22,058 nucleotides of DNA from assembly GCA_002325605.1 (NCBI GenBank), contig DCSM01000053.1, positions 12,951 through 35,008 on the forward strand, in the 5' to 3' direction. The DNA comes from Chloroflexaceae bacterium UBA1466. GTDB lineage: Bacteria > Chloroflexota > Chloroflexia > Chloroflexales > Chloroflexaceae. The notes beneath the pieces are model-generated. The model saw nothing but the letters and a program-made list of their open reading frames with translations, was not told where the DNA came from and made no database searches. A program made the translations under genes and the position numbers. Positions 1 to 7,311 of the stretch are shown piece after piece; position 1 is the stretch's first letter, and each line of letters opens with the position of its first letter.

Positions 1-2124
1 GGAAGCCGCAGCAGTAGCCCGCCAAGTGGAAGCAGTAGTGGGCTGCCAGACTCAAAATCGCGGAGTCGGCGGAGTCGCGGCCCAGTCGCCCGGCCCGAAG
101 AAGGTAGCCCGCCTTCTAGTGCCAGTCCAAGTCGGCGGCCCGGCTCCCCGCCAGGCGAAGCCAGTCAACCAGCCCGAAGTCCGCGCCCCGGTGGGCGCAG
201 TGGCGGAGGCTACCGCAGCAACAATTCGCGCCCGGTGACTCCAGGCTCTGGGATGGGCAGCCGAGGGGGCAGTAGCTCCCGCGCTCGCGGCCAATCACAT
301 CGGGGTGGCCCAGGGCGCGGCATGCTTCAGCAAAGGGTTCCAGCCCGCCAACGGGGGCCCATTGAATTGGCCAGCACCATGACCATCCGCGAATTTTCGG
401 CAGCCTTGGGCATCGGCGCAGCAGATATTCTCAAAAATTTGTTGAAAGGTGGCCTGGTGGTCAACATCAATCAGCAAATTGATTACGAGACTGCCGCCAC
501 GATTGCTGCCGACTTCGATTTGGAAACGGTTGAGAAGGTTCCCGAAAAGCTGGCCAATGTTGTTGAGAATATAGCTGATGTTCTGAAAGCCGAAGATCCT
601 GCTGATTTACGTCTTCGCCCACCCGTTGTTACCATTATGGGCCATGTTGATCACGGTAAAACTAAACTTTTAGATGCCATCCGCTCCTCTAAAGTCGCGG
701 AAGGTGAAGCGGGCGGGATTACTCAACACATCGGTGCATATCAGATCGAGGTGCAAGGGCGCAAAATTACTTTCCTTGATACTCCTGGTCACGAAGCTTT
801 CACGGCGATGCGGGCGCGTGGGGCCCAAGTTACAGATATTGTAGTTTTAGTGGTCGCGGCTGACGATGGCGTAATGCCTCAAACCTTCGAGGCCATTTCG
901 CACGTCAAGGCGGCGGGCGACCCGATGATTGTAGCCCTGAACAAAATTGATTTGCCCTCCGCCAACCCAGATCGCGTGAAGCAGCAATTGATGGCTAATG
1001 GCGTATTGCTTGAGGAATTCGGCGGCAATGTGCCTTGTGTCGCAGTTTCGGCCCGCCAGAAAATTAACATTCCAGGCCTGCTCGAAATGATTTTGCTGGT
1101 TGCGGACTTAGAGGATTTGAAAGCTAACCCCAATGCTCAAGCGGTTGGCACGATTGTCGAAGCCGAAATGGACAAAAACCGTGGCCCTGTGGCCACTGTT
1201 TTGATTCAGAACGGGACTTTGCGCCCTGAAGACAATGTTTTGGTCGGTTGTGTTTCGGGCAAAATCAAAATGATGTTTGGCGATGATGGGCGGCGCTTGC
1301 GCTATGCGGATCCCTCTACGCCTGTTGAGATTTTAGGTTTGGAAGATGTCCCCCAAGCTGGCGATATTCTTCAAGTGATGAATGATCAGCAAATTTCGCG
1401 TGAAATCGCGCTCCAGCGGTTCCGCCAACAGCGCATGGAAGCGATTAGTTCGCAACAAGGGCTAAGTTTGGATGATCTTTTCAGCAAAATCCAACAAGGT
1501 CAAGTCAAAGAACTCAACTTGATCTTAAAAGCTGATACGCAAGGGTCAATTGGCGCGATTGAGCATCAAATCGGGCAGTTAAATGACGGCCAACCTGAAG
1601 TCAACCTCAAAATCGTGCATCGGGGCACGGGGACAATCACCGAAAGCGATGTCAATCTAGCTTTAGTCAGTCGAGCGATTATCATTGGCTTTAATGCACG
1701 GCCAAATCCCTCGGCGCGGCGAGCGGCTGAACAGCGTGGCGTTGATGTGCGCTTTTACAATGTCATTTATCAATTAGCAGATGACATTAAGAAGGCCATG
1801 GTCGGCTTGCTTGACCCGCAATATAAAGAGGTGGTCGAGGGTTTTGCCGAAGTTCGCAATGTCTTTCGGCTGCCTTCGCGGGAAGTGGTCGCGGGCCTCA
1901 ATGTTACCGATGGCAAGATTATCCGCAGCTTGAGTATTCGGGTTTTACGCAATGGAGTCGTTCTTCACGATGGTCGGATTGCAAGTCTCAAGCGGTTTAA
2001 GGATGATGTGCGCGAAGTTATTGCTGGCTACGAATGTGGCTTAGTGGTTGACAACTTTAATGATGTTCAAGTTAGCGATACAATGGAATTTTATCGCAAG
2101 GAACGTGTAGAACGCACGGAATAA
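1..2124 (+). CDS. infB: Translation initiation factor IF-2 (5' end outside window)
   Basis: GTPase that brings initiator fMet-tRNA to the 30S subunit and promotes subunit joining in the cytoplasm. The frame is open from base 1, so the true start lies upstream; 707 residues are visible. Roughly residues 1-120 are low-complexity Arg/Ser/Gly/Pro. An IF2_N domain follows (about 125-175, beginning MTIREFSAALG). The G domain has GHVDHGKT (214-221), GGITQH, DTPGH (260-264) and NKID (about 314). Domains II, III and the C-terminal tRNA-binding domain are complete. The GTG at 235 is in frame but sits inside the low-complexity tail and has no convincing ribosome site, so I do not take it as the start. 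rbfA begins 3 nt after the stop, which implies co-transcription. See findings for a second open frame at the 5' edge. Confidence 0.97.
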   Translation, partial: GSRSSSPPSGSSSGLPDSKSRSRRSRGPVARPEEGSPPSSASPSRRPGSPPGEASQPARSPRPGGRSGGGYRSNNSRPVTPGSGMGSRGGSSSRARGQSHRGGPGRGMLQQRVPARQRGPIELASTMTIREFSAALGIGAADILKNLLKGGLVVNINQQIDYETAATIAADFDLETVEKVPEKLANVVENIADVLKAEDPADLRLRPPVVTIMGHVDHGKTKLLDAIRSSKVAEGEAGGITQHIGAYQIEVQGRKITFLDTPGHEAFTAMRARGAQVTDIVVLVVAADDGVMPQTFEAISHVKAAGDPMIVALNKIDLPSANPDRVKQQLMANGVLLEEFGGNVPCVAVSARQKINIPGLLEMILLVADLEDLKANPNAQAVGTIVEAEMDKNRGPVATVLIQNGTLRPEDNVLVGCVSGKIKMMFGDDGRRLRYADPSTPVEILGLEDVPQAGDILQVMNDQQISREIALQRFRQQRMEAISSQQGLSLDDLFSKIQQGQVKELNLILKADTQGSIGAIEHQIGQLNDGQPEVNLKIVHRGTGTITESDVNLALVSRAIIIGFNARPNPSARRAAEQRGVDVRFYNVIYQLADDIKKAMVGLLDPQYKEVVEGFAEVRNVFRLPSREVVAGLNVTDGKIIRSLSIRVLRNGVVLHDGRIASLKRFKDDVREVIAGYECGLVVDNFNDVQVSDTMEFYRKERVERTE

Positions 2125-2127
2125 CCT

Positions 2128-2493
2128 ATGTCTCGACGAACCTTACAGGTGGCAGATAGCATTCAACGCATTTTGAGCGTGGTGATTCAGCAGGAATTGC
2201 GCGACCCGCGAGTGGGTTTTGCCACCGTGATGGGGGTAGAAGTCAGCGCCGATTTACAGCATGCACGGGTGCGGATTTCGGCGATGGGCGATGCGGCGCA
2301 ACAGACCGCGACTCTGCAAGGCCTCCAGCGAGCCAAAGGTTTTCTGCGCCGCAGGTTGGCTTCGGAGCTTAATAATCTGCGGTTTAACCCTGAAATCCAT
2401 TTGGAATTAGATAAATCGCTGGACTATAGCTTCCATATCGAAGGGCTATTACACGAAATAGCCCTTAAACCCCCGCAAACCGATGAAGGCTAA
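2128..2493 (+). CDS. rbfA: Ribosome-binding factor A
   Basis: Small single-domain KH-type protein (121 residues, normal for the family) that binds the 30S subunit and assists 16S rRNA 5'-end maturation and cold adaptation. The family pattern is clear: RxxRVADxIQR-like N-terminus, QQELRDPRVGF, a beta strand with VSADLQHARVRIS, and a C-terminal RFNPEIHLELDKSLDYS segment. It follows infB with 3 nt between stop and ATG. The ribosome site is poor (GGA only), so translational coupling to infB is likely. The final codons and TAA lie in the left arm of a terminator-like hairpin. Confidence 0.96.
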   Translation: MSRRTLQVADSIQRILSVVIQQELRDPRVGFATVMGVEVSADLQHARVRISAMGDAAQQTATLQGLQRAKGFLRRRLASELNNLRFNPEIHLELDKSLDYSFHIEGLLHEIALKPPQTDEG

Positions 2494-2528
2494 TCTAAGA
2501 AACCAAGTCTTCATCGGTCTTTATAGTT
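2479..2528 (+). terminator. Terminator-like hairpin overlapping the rbfA stop codon
   Basis: Bases 2479-2488 (ACCGATGAAG) are exactly complementary to 2509-2518. The stem continues inward with a G-U wobble, a C-G and a T-A pair, giving 13 pairs around a 14-nt loop. The next bases are CTTTATAGTTTT, T-rich but interrupted. This looks like an intrinsic terminator or attenuator for infB-rbfA. It is unusual because the rbfA coding end and TAA (2491-2493) are inside it. Termination strength is inferred, not shown. Confidence 0.6.
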
Positions 2529-2535
2529 TTGGGCT

Positions 2536-3135
2536 ATGCAATCTGACAACTATTTCAAAAAGCGGCTTACCTATAGTTATAAAAAACATCAATTTCTCTT
2601 TGATGTTGGTCATACGATCTTCTCCGCTTTTCAAATTGATGAAGGAACCCAGCTTCTGCTGCGAACCTTAGAATCTGCGGCAGAAGCTCTTGTTCCACAA
2701 CAGATTTTAGACTTAGGTTGTGGTTGTGGCGTGCTTGGAATTAGCCTCGCGCATTCTTTTCCTAAAGCTCACGTTACTTTAATTGATAAAGACCTTTTAG
2801 CTGTGCGGTATGCCAAGCAAAATTGTCTTTTGAATGCCACACTCAATACTGAGGTTTGCGCCAGTATCGGCTTAGAAGCGGCCCCTTCAGGGCCGTTTGA
2901 ACTAATTGTTTCTAACATTCCTGCTAAAATCGGTGATTTAGCGATTGAGCAGGAGTTTATTTTAGCCCCCTATGCACGGCTGCGGCCTGGGGGGGCTTTT
3001 TGGTTTGTGGTGGTGAGCAGCCTCAATCATCTTATTCCAAACATCGGAACAAAGTGGCAACTTAAATTGAAAGCCATCAAAAAGCGCGCAGGCCACACCG
3101 TTTATCGCTTATCCAAACCATTGGAGTCATCATAG
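2536..3135 (+). CDS. Class I SAM-dependent methyltransferase, RsmC/small-MTase type
   Basis: A 199-residue Rossmann methyltransferase. The SAM-binding motif I is DLGCGCGVLGI (59-69), with an acidic LID at the end of the second strand (82-84). The motif IV position reads SNIPAK (126-131), where RsmC-type RNA guanine-N2 methyltransferases have NPPF. The N-terminus (TYSYKKHQFLFDVGHTIFS) resembles the region just before the catalytic domain in RsmC-like proteins, but the inactive N-terminal domain of E. coli RsmC is absent. The likely substrate is rRNA, given the infB-rbfA neighbourhood, but this is unproven. No clear ribosome site precedes the ATG. The downstream DHH gene starts 1 nt after the stop, so the two are probably one transcript. 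Confidence 0.8.
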   Translation: MQSDNYFKKRLTYSYKKHQFLFDVGHTIFSAFQIDEGTQLLLRTLESAAEALVPQQILDLGCGCGVLGISLAHSFPKAHVTLIDKDLLAVRYAKQNCLLNATLNTEVCASIGLEAAPSGPFELIVSNIPAKIGDLAIEQEFILAPYARLRPGGAFWFVVVSSLNHLIPNIGTKWQLKLKAIKKRAGHTVYRLSKPLESS

Positions 3136-3136
3136 T

Positions 3137-4135
3137 ATGTTGTTTACTGCTGATCCAAAAGTTGCGGCTCCCCTCATCAGCGCAGCTTTGGCTACTGCCG
3201 AGCGGATTTTAGTGCTTTCCCATAACCACCCTGATGGCGATGCCGTTGGTTCGCTCTTAGGGGTCTGGCATACCCTAAAACTTTTGGGCAAGCAGCCCAT
3301 TGGGTTGGCTTCTTCGCCTTTAGTAACCACGGTTTCACAACTTCCTGGCGTAGAGCAGCTTTTGATTTATCAACCAGGACAATCGCTCCCCGCCACCGAT
3401 TTGACAATTTTGGTCGATTCTTCAGAGCTAGAGCGCACGGGGCCAATCTATGAAGAACATGCCGTAACGCTGAATTCGCACGATCTTATCGTCATTGATC
3501 ATCATCGGGCTACAACAGGGCCTGGAAAAATCAATTTAATCGACCCTGAATCGGCTTCTTGCGCTGATCTGGTTCATCGACTCTTGCGAGCAATGAATTT
3601 GGCGCTTACGCCTGAAATTGCCACTTGCTTATTGATGGGTTTGCTGACCGATACGCGAAATTTCCGCCACAGTAATACCAATTCGCAAGCCCTTTTGGCC
3701 GCTGCCGAATTGTTGGAGGCTGGAGCGGATCACTTGGGTGTAGTTCGAGCGATTTATGCGGGCGTGCCTTTTCCAACTATTAAGTTATCGGGCTTGGTAA
3801 TTCAGCAAATGCAAGCTGAAAATGGGCTTTATTGGGGCTGTGTAACACAAGAGATGTTGCGTCAAACAGGGGCGAATAGTGAAGCTGCTTATGATGCGGC
3901 AATGGGCATAATGCAGGATGCGGCAGGAATGCAGCTTTGTGCTTTGTTCAAAGAATACCCTGATGGCACAGTAAAACTAAGTTTGCGCTCAGTGCCTGGC
4001 ATAAATGTGGCTGTAATCGCCCAACAATGGGGAGGTGGCGGTCACAATCAAGCGGCAGGAGCAACTTTACAATTTAATCTTGCGGAAGCTAAAGAAACAG
4101 TCCTTCCTTTGTTGCGTAAACTTCTTCAGAGCTAA
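3137..4135 (+). CDS. nrnA: DHH/DHHA1 phosphoesterase, NrnA-like (oligoribonuclease / pAp phosphatase)
   Basis: 332 residues, full length for NrnA. It has NHPDGDA (30-36), D94 in VDSSE, the name-giving DHH (121-123), D172 in GLLTDT, and the DHHA1 glycine motif GGGGHNQAAG (299-308). These residues bind two Mn ions in the family. NrnA degrades short RNA oligonucleotides (2-5 nt) to mononucleotides and dephosphorylates pAp. The position after infB-rbfA is the conserved neighbourhood in many Gram-positive bacteria and relatives. A GGAG lies about 11 nt before the ATG, inside the end of the methyltransferase gene. The biochemical split between nanoRNase and pAp phosphatase activity cannot be read from sequence. 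Confidence 0.9.
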   Translation: MLFTADPKVAAPLISAALATAERILVLSHNHPDGDAVGSLLGVWHTLKLLGKQPIGLASSPLVTTVSQLPGVEQLLIYQPGQSLPATDLTILVDSSELERTGPIYEEHAVTLNSHDLIVIDHHRATTGPGKINLIDPESASCADLVHRLLRAMNLALTPEIATCLLMGLLTDTRNFRHSNTNSQALLAAAELLEAGADHLGVVRAIYAGVPFPTIKLSGLVIQQMQAENGLYWGCVTQEMLRQTGANSEAAYDAAMGIMQDAAGMQLCALFKEYPDGTVKLSLRSVPGINVAVIAQQWGGGGHNQAAGATLQFNLAEAKETVLPLLRKLLQS

Positions 4136-4170
4136 TTTCGCTACTCTAAGAAGAGAAGAACTTTCTTAAT

Positions 4171-5535
4171 ATGAGCGTTGAAGAGCCTTCACTCCCCGTC
4201 TCTGCTCCAGAAGCAAAAACAATCCTTTTAGGCTTTCAAGGCAAAGATATTCCCAGTGCGGCGGTGATTCAGGCTTGCGTGCATTGTGGTTTATGTCTGC
4301 CTGTCTGCCCAACTTACCTTGAAACAGGGCGCGAAACTTCTTCCCCCCGCGGGCGGATCTTGCTGATCAAAGCTGTAAGCGAAGGCCAGATCGGGCTGGA
4401 TAGTGCAGTTTTTCAGCGCGAAATGAGCCTTTGTTTAGATTGCCGCGCTTGCGAAGTGGTTTGCCCCAATGGTGTCCATTATGGTCGCCTTCTGGAAGCC
4501 AGCCGCGAACAGCTTGAGCGCTTTAAGGCGCAGTTTGAACCACGTCCCTGGTGGCAGAAATTGCTCAGAAAAGTTGTTTTTGAGGGACTTTTCGCCAAAC
4601 CCTTACTTTTTCAAATGTTTTCTCAATTGCTGGCAATCTATCAAAAAAGTGGTTTTCAGCAGCTTGCGCGGCAAAGCGGCCTTTTGCAAAGTTTGAAAGT
4701 GCAAGAAGCTGAAGCTTTATTACCGAACTTCAGCGAGGATTTTATGGTTCCAAAGGGCCAAATCTATCCTGCTGAAGGGAAACGACGTTTTACCGTCGCT
4801 TTATTGACGGGCTGCGTGATGAGTACCGCTTTTGCCCAAGTTCATAAAGCAACGATTCGGGTTTTGCAAAAGAATGGTTGCGAAGTTATTTTGCCGCCAG
4901 ACCAAACTTGTTGTGGAGCTTTGCACTTCCATAGTGGGCTTTTGGAAGAAGGTCGCGCTTTAGCAAAGCAAAATATCATCACTTTTACAGGTTTGGGTGT
5001 AGATGCAATTATCGTTAATGCTGCGGGTTGCGGGAGTACGCTCAAGGAATATGGCCATTTGCTGGCTGATGATCCTCTTTGGCAAGCAAGGGCAAAGAGT
5101 TTTACAGCTAAAGTCAAAGATATTCATGAGTTTTTAGGCGAAATCGACCTCAATCGGGCTGATTTAGGCCATTTACCGCTTATCGTAACCTATCAAGAAC
5201 CTTGTCATTTGGCGCATGCCCAGCGCCTTACGAGCCAACCTCGCGCCTTGCTCACAGCAATTCCAGGTTTGACCCTGCGCGAAATGCCTGAAAGTTCGGT
5301 TTGCTGCGGGAGCGCAGGGGTTTACAATTTATTGCAACCCGTAATGGCGCAGCAGCTTGGGCAACGCAAAGTCAGGCATGCGCTGGCCACGGGCGCAAAT
5401 GTGATTGCAACGGCAAATCCTGGATGCGCTTTGCAGTTGGCGGCGGAACTAAAGCGCCAAGGGCAAACTGTGCAAATCCATTACATCGTTGAATTGCTGG
5501 CCGAAGCCTATCAAAGTGGCCAAAAACAGGGGTAG
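4171..5535 (+). CDS. glcF: Glycolate oxidase iron-sulfur subunit-like protein (GlcF family)
   Basis: 454 residues. The N-terminus carries two [4Fe-4S] motifs: C36-x2-C39-x2-C42-x3-C46-P and C88-x2-C91-x2-C94-x3-C98-P. The C-terminal half has two cysteine-rich CCG domains, seen as QTCCGALHFHSG and SVCCGSAGVYN. This is the GlcF/LutA/heterodisulfide-reductase-like layout. GlcF passes electrons from the flavin subunits GlcD/GlcE to the quinone pool when glycolate is oxidised to glyoxylate. No glcD or glcE is beside it: the upstream gene is nrnA (35-nt gap) and downstream there is a hairpin then a DNA methyltransferase. Another 2-hydroxyacid oxidase partner is therefore possible. No membrane anchor is obvious. 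Confidence 0.88.
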   Translation: MSVEEPSLPVSAPEAKTILLGFQGKDIPSAAVIQACVHCGLCLPVCPTYLETGRETSSPRGRILLIKAVSEGQIGLDSAVFQREMSLCLDCRACEVVCPNGVHYGRLLEASREQLERFKAQFEPRPWWQKLLRKVVFEGLFAKPLLFQMFSQLLAIYQKSGFQQLARQSGLLQSLKVQEAEALLPNFSEDFMVPKGQIYPAEGKRRFTVALLTGCVMSTAFAQVHKATIRVLQKNGCEVILPPDQTCCGALHFHSGLLEEGRALAKQNIITFTGLGVDAIIVNAAGCGSTLKEYGHLLADDPLWQARAKSFTAKVKDIHEFLGEIDLNRADLGHLPLIVTYQEPCHLAHAQRLTSQPRALLTAIPGLTLREMPESSVCCGSAGVYNLLQPVMAQQLGQRKVRHALATGANVIATANPGCALQLAAELKRQGQTVQIHYIVELLAEAYQSGQKQG

Positions 5536-5540
5536 TTAAG

Positions 5541-5577
5541 GGGGCTGGGCGCGGCGCGTAGCGCCGCGCCCAGCCCC
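5541..5577. repeat. Perfect 17-bp GC-rich hairpin after glcF
   Basis: Left arm 5541-5557 (GGGGCTGGGCGCGGCGC), 3-nt loop GTA, right arm 5561-5577, with no mismatches. It starts 5 nt after the glcF stop. No T-run follows on either strand, so it is not a textbook intrinsic terminator. It could stabilise the glcF mRNA end, terminate with Rho's help, or be a dispersed palindromic repeat. Confidence 0.85.
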
Positions 5578-5633
5578 TCCTGCATCTCAACCTCAAATCC
5601 CAAGCCTTCTCTAAAGAGGGAACTAAAAATGAA

Positions 5634-5655
5634 CTGGCTTTAGCCAGAGGAATCC
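5634..5655. repeat. Short palindromic repeat (GGCTTTAGCC type)
   Basis: CTGGCT-TT-AGCCAG is a 6-bp palindrome with a 2-nt centre, followed by AGAGGAATCC. The 11-mer CCAGAGGAATC at 5644-5654 recurs in inverse orientation at 21004-21014, beside other GGCTTTAGCC-type palindromes. This suggests a genome-dispersed element. Confidence 0.5.
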
Positions 5656-5685
5656 GCGACTCTCAGCTTCATCTTGCGACTTGCC

Positions 5686-5714
5686 TTGACATTTTGGGCC
5701 CAGCTTGCTACACT
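5686..5714 (+). promoter_or_regulatory. Near-consensus sigma70 promoter for the DNA methyltransferase
   Basis: TTGACA (5686-5691, 6/6), a 17-nt spacer, then TACACT (5709-5714, 4/6). The expected transcript start is near 5721, 30 nt before the methyltransferase ATG. It is the best -35 box I see in the window. Confidence 0.8.
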
Positions 5715-5750
5715 TAGCGCCTAAGTCATTTTACCTAAAAAGAAAGTCAA

Positions 5751-6614
5751 ATGCAAATTCAGCAGGTCGGGAACGGGAAATTATTGCTTGGGGATTGTCT
5801 TGAAGGGATGCAAACCTTGTCTAACGATGAGATTATCCTTGCCTTCACTTCCCCACCCTATCATAATGCAATTAACTACGAGGATCACGTCAAGAAACTC
5901 AATGGTGAATTAGGTTATTGGCAGCGCAAAGAGATTTCTTATGCCGAATATAAAGCTTTTCTTATGGAGCGGTTCAAAGAACTCTATCGGATTGTGCAAC
6001 CAGGTGGGCACAATATTGTCAATATTGCGCCTGTTCTTTGGCAAGGCAAGCGGATTGCGCTGCCCTTTCATTTTGTGGGCTGGATGGAAGAGCTTGGCTG
6101 GGTTTTCAAGGAAGATATTATTTGGGAAAAGGCCGTCGCCCGTGATCGGCGCAGTGGAGTCCTCTTTCAACACCCTTACCCTGGCTACTATTATCCCAGT
6201 CTGGTCTCTGAATATGTTTTAGTCTTTCAGAAACCAGGACTTAATCCGCGAACTAACAATATTTATCACTTTCGCTCGCAGGCCGAAAAAGTAGCTAATC
6301 AGTTAGACCTTACCGATTATCAGGCTAAAAGTAAGAATATCTGGCGCATTAGACCGCTTTCGCCCCAGGAAAATATCCATCCTTGCCCTTTTCCCTTAGA
6401 ATTGGCTACACGGATTATCGAGTTTTATTCCTACAAAGGTGATACGGTCATTGACATCTTCTGTGGGAGCGGGCAAACGAATCTGGCGGCGGAAATGTTG
6501 GGGCGCAAGCATATTGGCATTGATACTGAAGAGAAATACATCAAATATACTGCGGAACGGCTTATAAAGCAGATTAAAGAGCAAGATCATTCTACAATCA
6601 GCGCTGTTTCTTAG
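5751..6614 (+). CDS. Solitary DNA methyltransferase, N6/N4 family (probably N4-cytosine)
   Basis: 287 residues. The catalytic motif comes first, TSPPY (33-37). The SAM-binding motif I comes last, DIFCGSGQT (235-243) followed by GIDTEEKY. This IV-before-I order is the beta class of amino-methyltransferases. SPPY rather than DPPY is typical of N4-cytosine enzymes. HPCPFPLELATRII (about 210-223) is the conserved segment before motif I. It modifies an exocyclic amino group in a specific DNA sequence; the recognition sequence cannot be inferred. No endonuclease, specificity subunit or Vsr gene is next to it, so it is an orphan methyltransferase or the remnant of a restriction system. The gene has its own strong promoter. 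An A-rich tract, not a good Shine-Dalgarno, precedes the ATG. Its stop is 2 nt from that of the convergent yigZ gene. Confidence 0.88.
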   Translation: MQIQQVGNGKLLLGDCLEGMQTLSNDEIILAFTSPPYHNAINYEDHVKKLNGELGYWQRKEISYAEYKAFLMERFKELYRIVQPGGHNIVNIAPVLWQGKRIALPFHFVGWMEELGWVFKEDIIWEKAVARDRRSGVLFQHPYPGYYYPSLVSEYVLVFQKPGLNPRTNNIYHFRSQAEKVANQLDLTDYQAKSKNIWRIRPLSPQENIHPCPFPLELATRIIEFYSYKGDTVIDIFCGSGQTNLAAEMLGRKHIGIDTEEKYIKYTAERLIKQIKEQDHSTISAVS

Positions 6615-6616
6615 CC

Positions 6617-7228
6617 TTAGACCTCCACCACCTCGACTTTTCCTCCAGTCATTTCAGCCAGTTTTGCCTTACAATCCTCCAATCTGGGCGCTGGAAGCTT
6701 CACAAGTAATTGAATCTCTGTTGTAAAATCCTCTTCCATAATCATTGCGCCAGCTTGAAGCAGCATTTGGCGGGCAATTGCATAAAAATTGTAGTCTAAA
6801 GAGATTAGGATCGTAGTTTGAGCTACTTTCACGGCGCGGGGCAATAGCTCCAGCACCGCTTTGGTCGCCGCGCTGTAAGCCCGCACCAAACCACCCGTTC
6901 CCAGCAAAGTGCCCCCAAAGTAGCGCGTCCCGACGACGGTGATGTCGCCCAAGCCACTTCCCTGGACAACCGCCAACATTGGGCGACCAGCCGTGCCCGG
7001 TGGCTCGCCCGCATCGCTCAGGCCCGCGATACTGGAGTTGCCGTAGCCCACTAAATAGGCAAAAGCGTGATGCGTTGCAGTAGGATAAACAGCGCGAACT
7101 TCGGCGAGAAAAGCTTTAGCTGCCTCCACCGTCGGCGTGTAGTTGGCGCTCCCGATAAAGCGGGAGTTTCGGGCCCAAATTTCGGTGCGGGCGGCGGCAG
7201 CGGGAATGGGATAGCCTTCAGGTTGCAT
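6617..7228 (-). CDS. yigZ: YigZ / IMPACT-family protein (UPF0029)
   Basis: 203 residues, typical length. The family signatures are present: NSRFIG near residue 23, HHAFAY, SDAGEPPGTAGRPML, and TRYFGGTLLGTGGLVRAYSAA. The C-terminus matches the DUF1949 RNA-binding-like fold. YigZ relatives are conserved and poorly characterised; the eukaryotic homologue IMPACT regulates the eIF2 kinase activator GCN1, but the bacterial role is unknown. It is transcribed divergently from the acyltransferase gene (83-nt gap) and converges with the methyltransferase. There is no clear ribosome site before the ATG. Confidence 0.92.
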   Translation of the reverse strand: MQPEGYPIPAAAARTEIWARNSRFIGSANYTPTVEAAKAFLAEVRAVYPTATHHAFAYLVGYGNSSIAGLSDAGEPPGTAGRPMLAVVQGSGLGDITVVGTRYFGGTLLGTGGLVRAYSAATKAVLELLPRAVKVAQTTILISLDYNFYAIARQMLLQAGAMIMEEDFTTEIQLLVKLPAPRLEDCKAKLAEMTGGKVEVVEV

Positions 7229-7235
7229 GGGGCGC

Positions 7236-7264
7236 TTGCGAACCTCGCGCTTCTATTCTACAAT
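7236..7264 (+). promoter_or_regulatory. Predicted sigma70 promoter for the PlsC gene
   Basis: TTGCGA (7236-7241), a 17-nt spacer and TACAAT (7259-7264). The predicted start is near 7271, about 40 nt before the ATG at 7312. A good ribosome site (GGGGA at 7299-7303) lies between. Confidence 0.6.
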
Positions 7265-7311
7265 AGCAATCTCTAATCGCTGGCATAACCCACTTTTTGG
7301 GGAAAATTACG

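Noticed and set aside
235..237. GTG as the infB start
   Set aside because: The frame is open upstream to the window edge and the GTG lies inside the low-complexity tail without a ribosome site.
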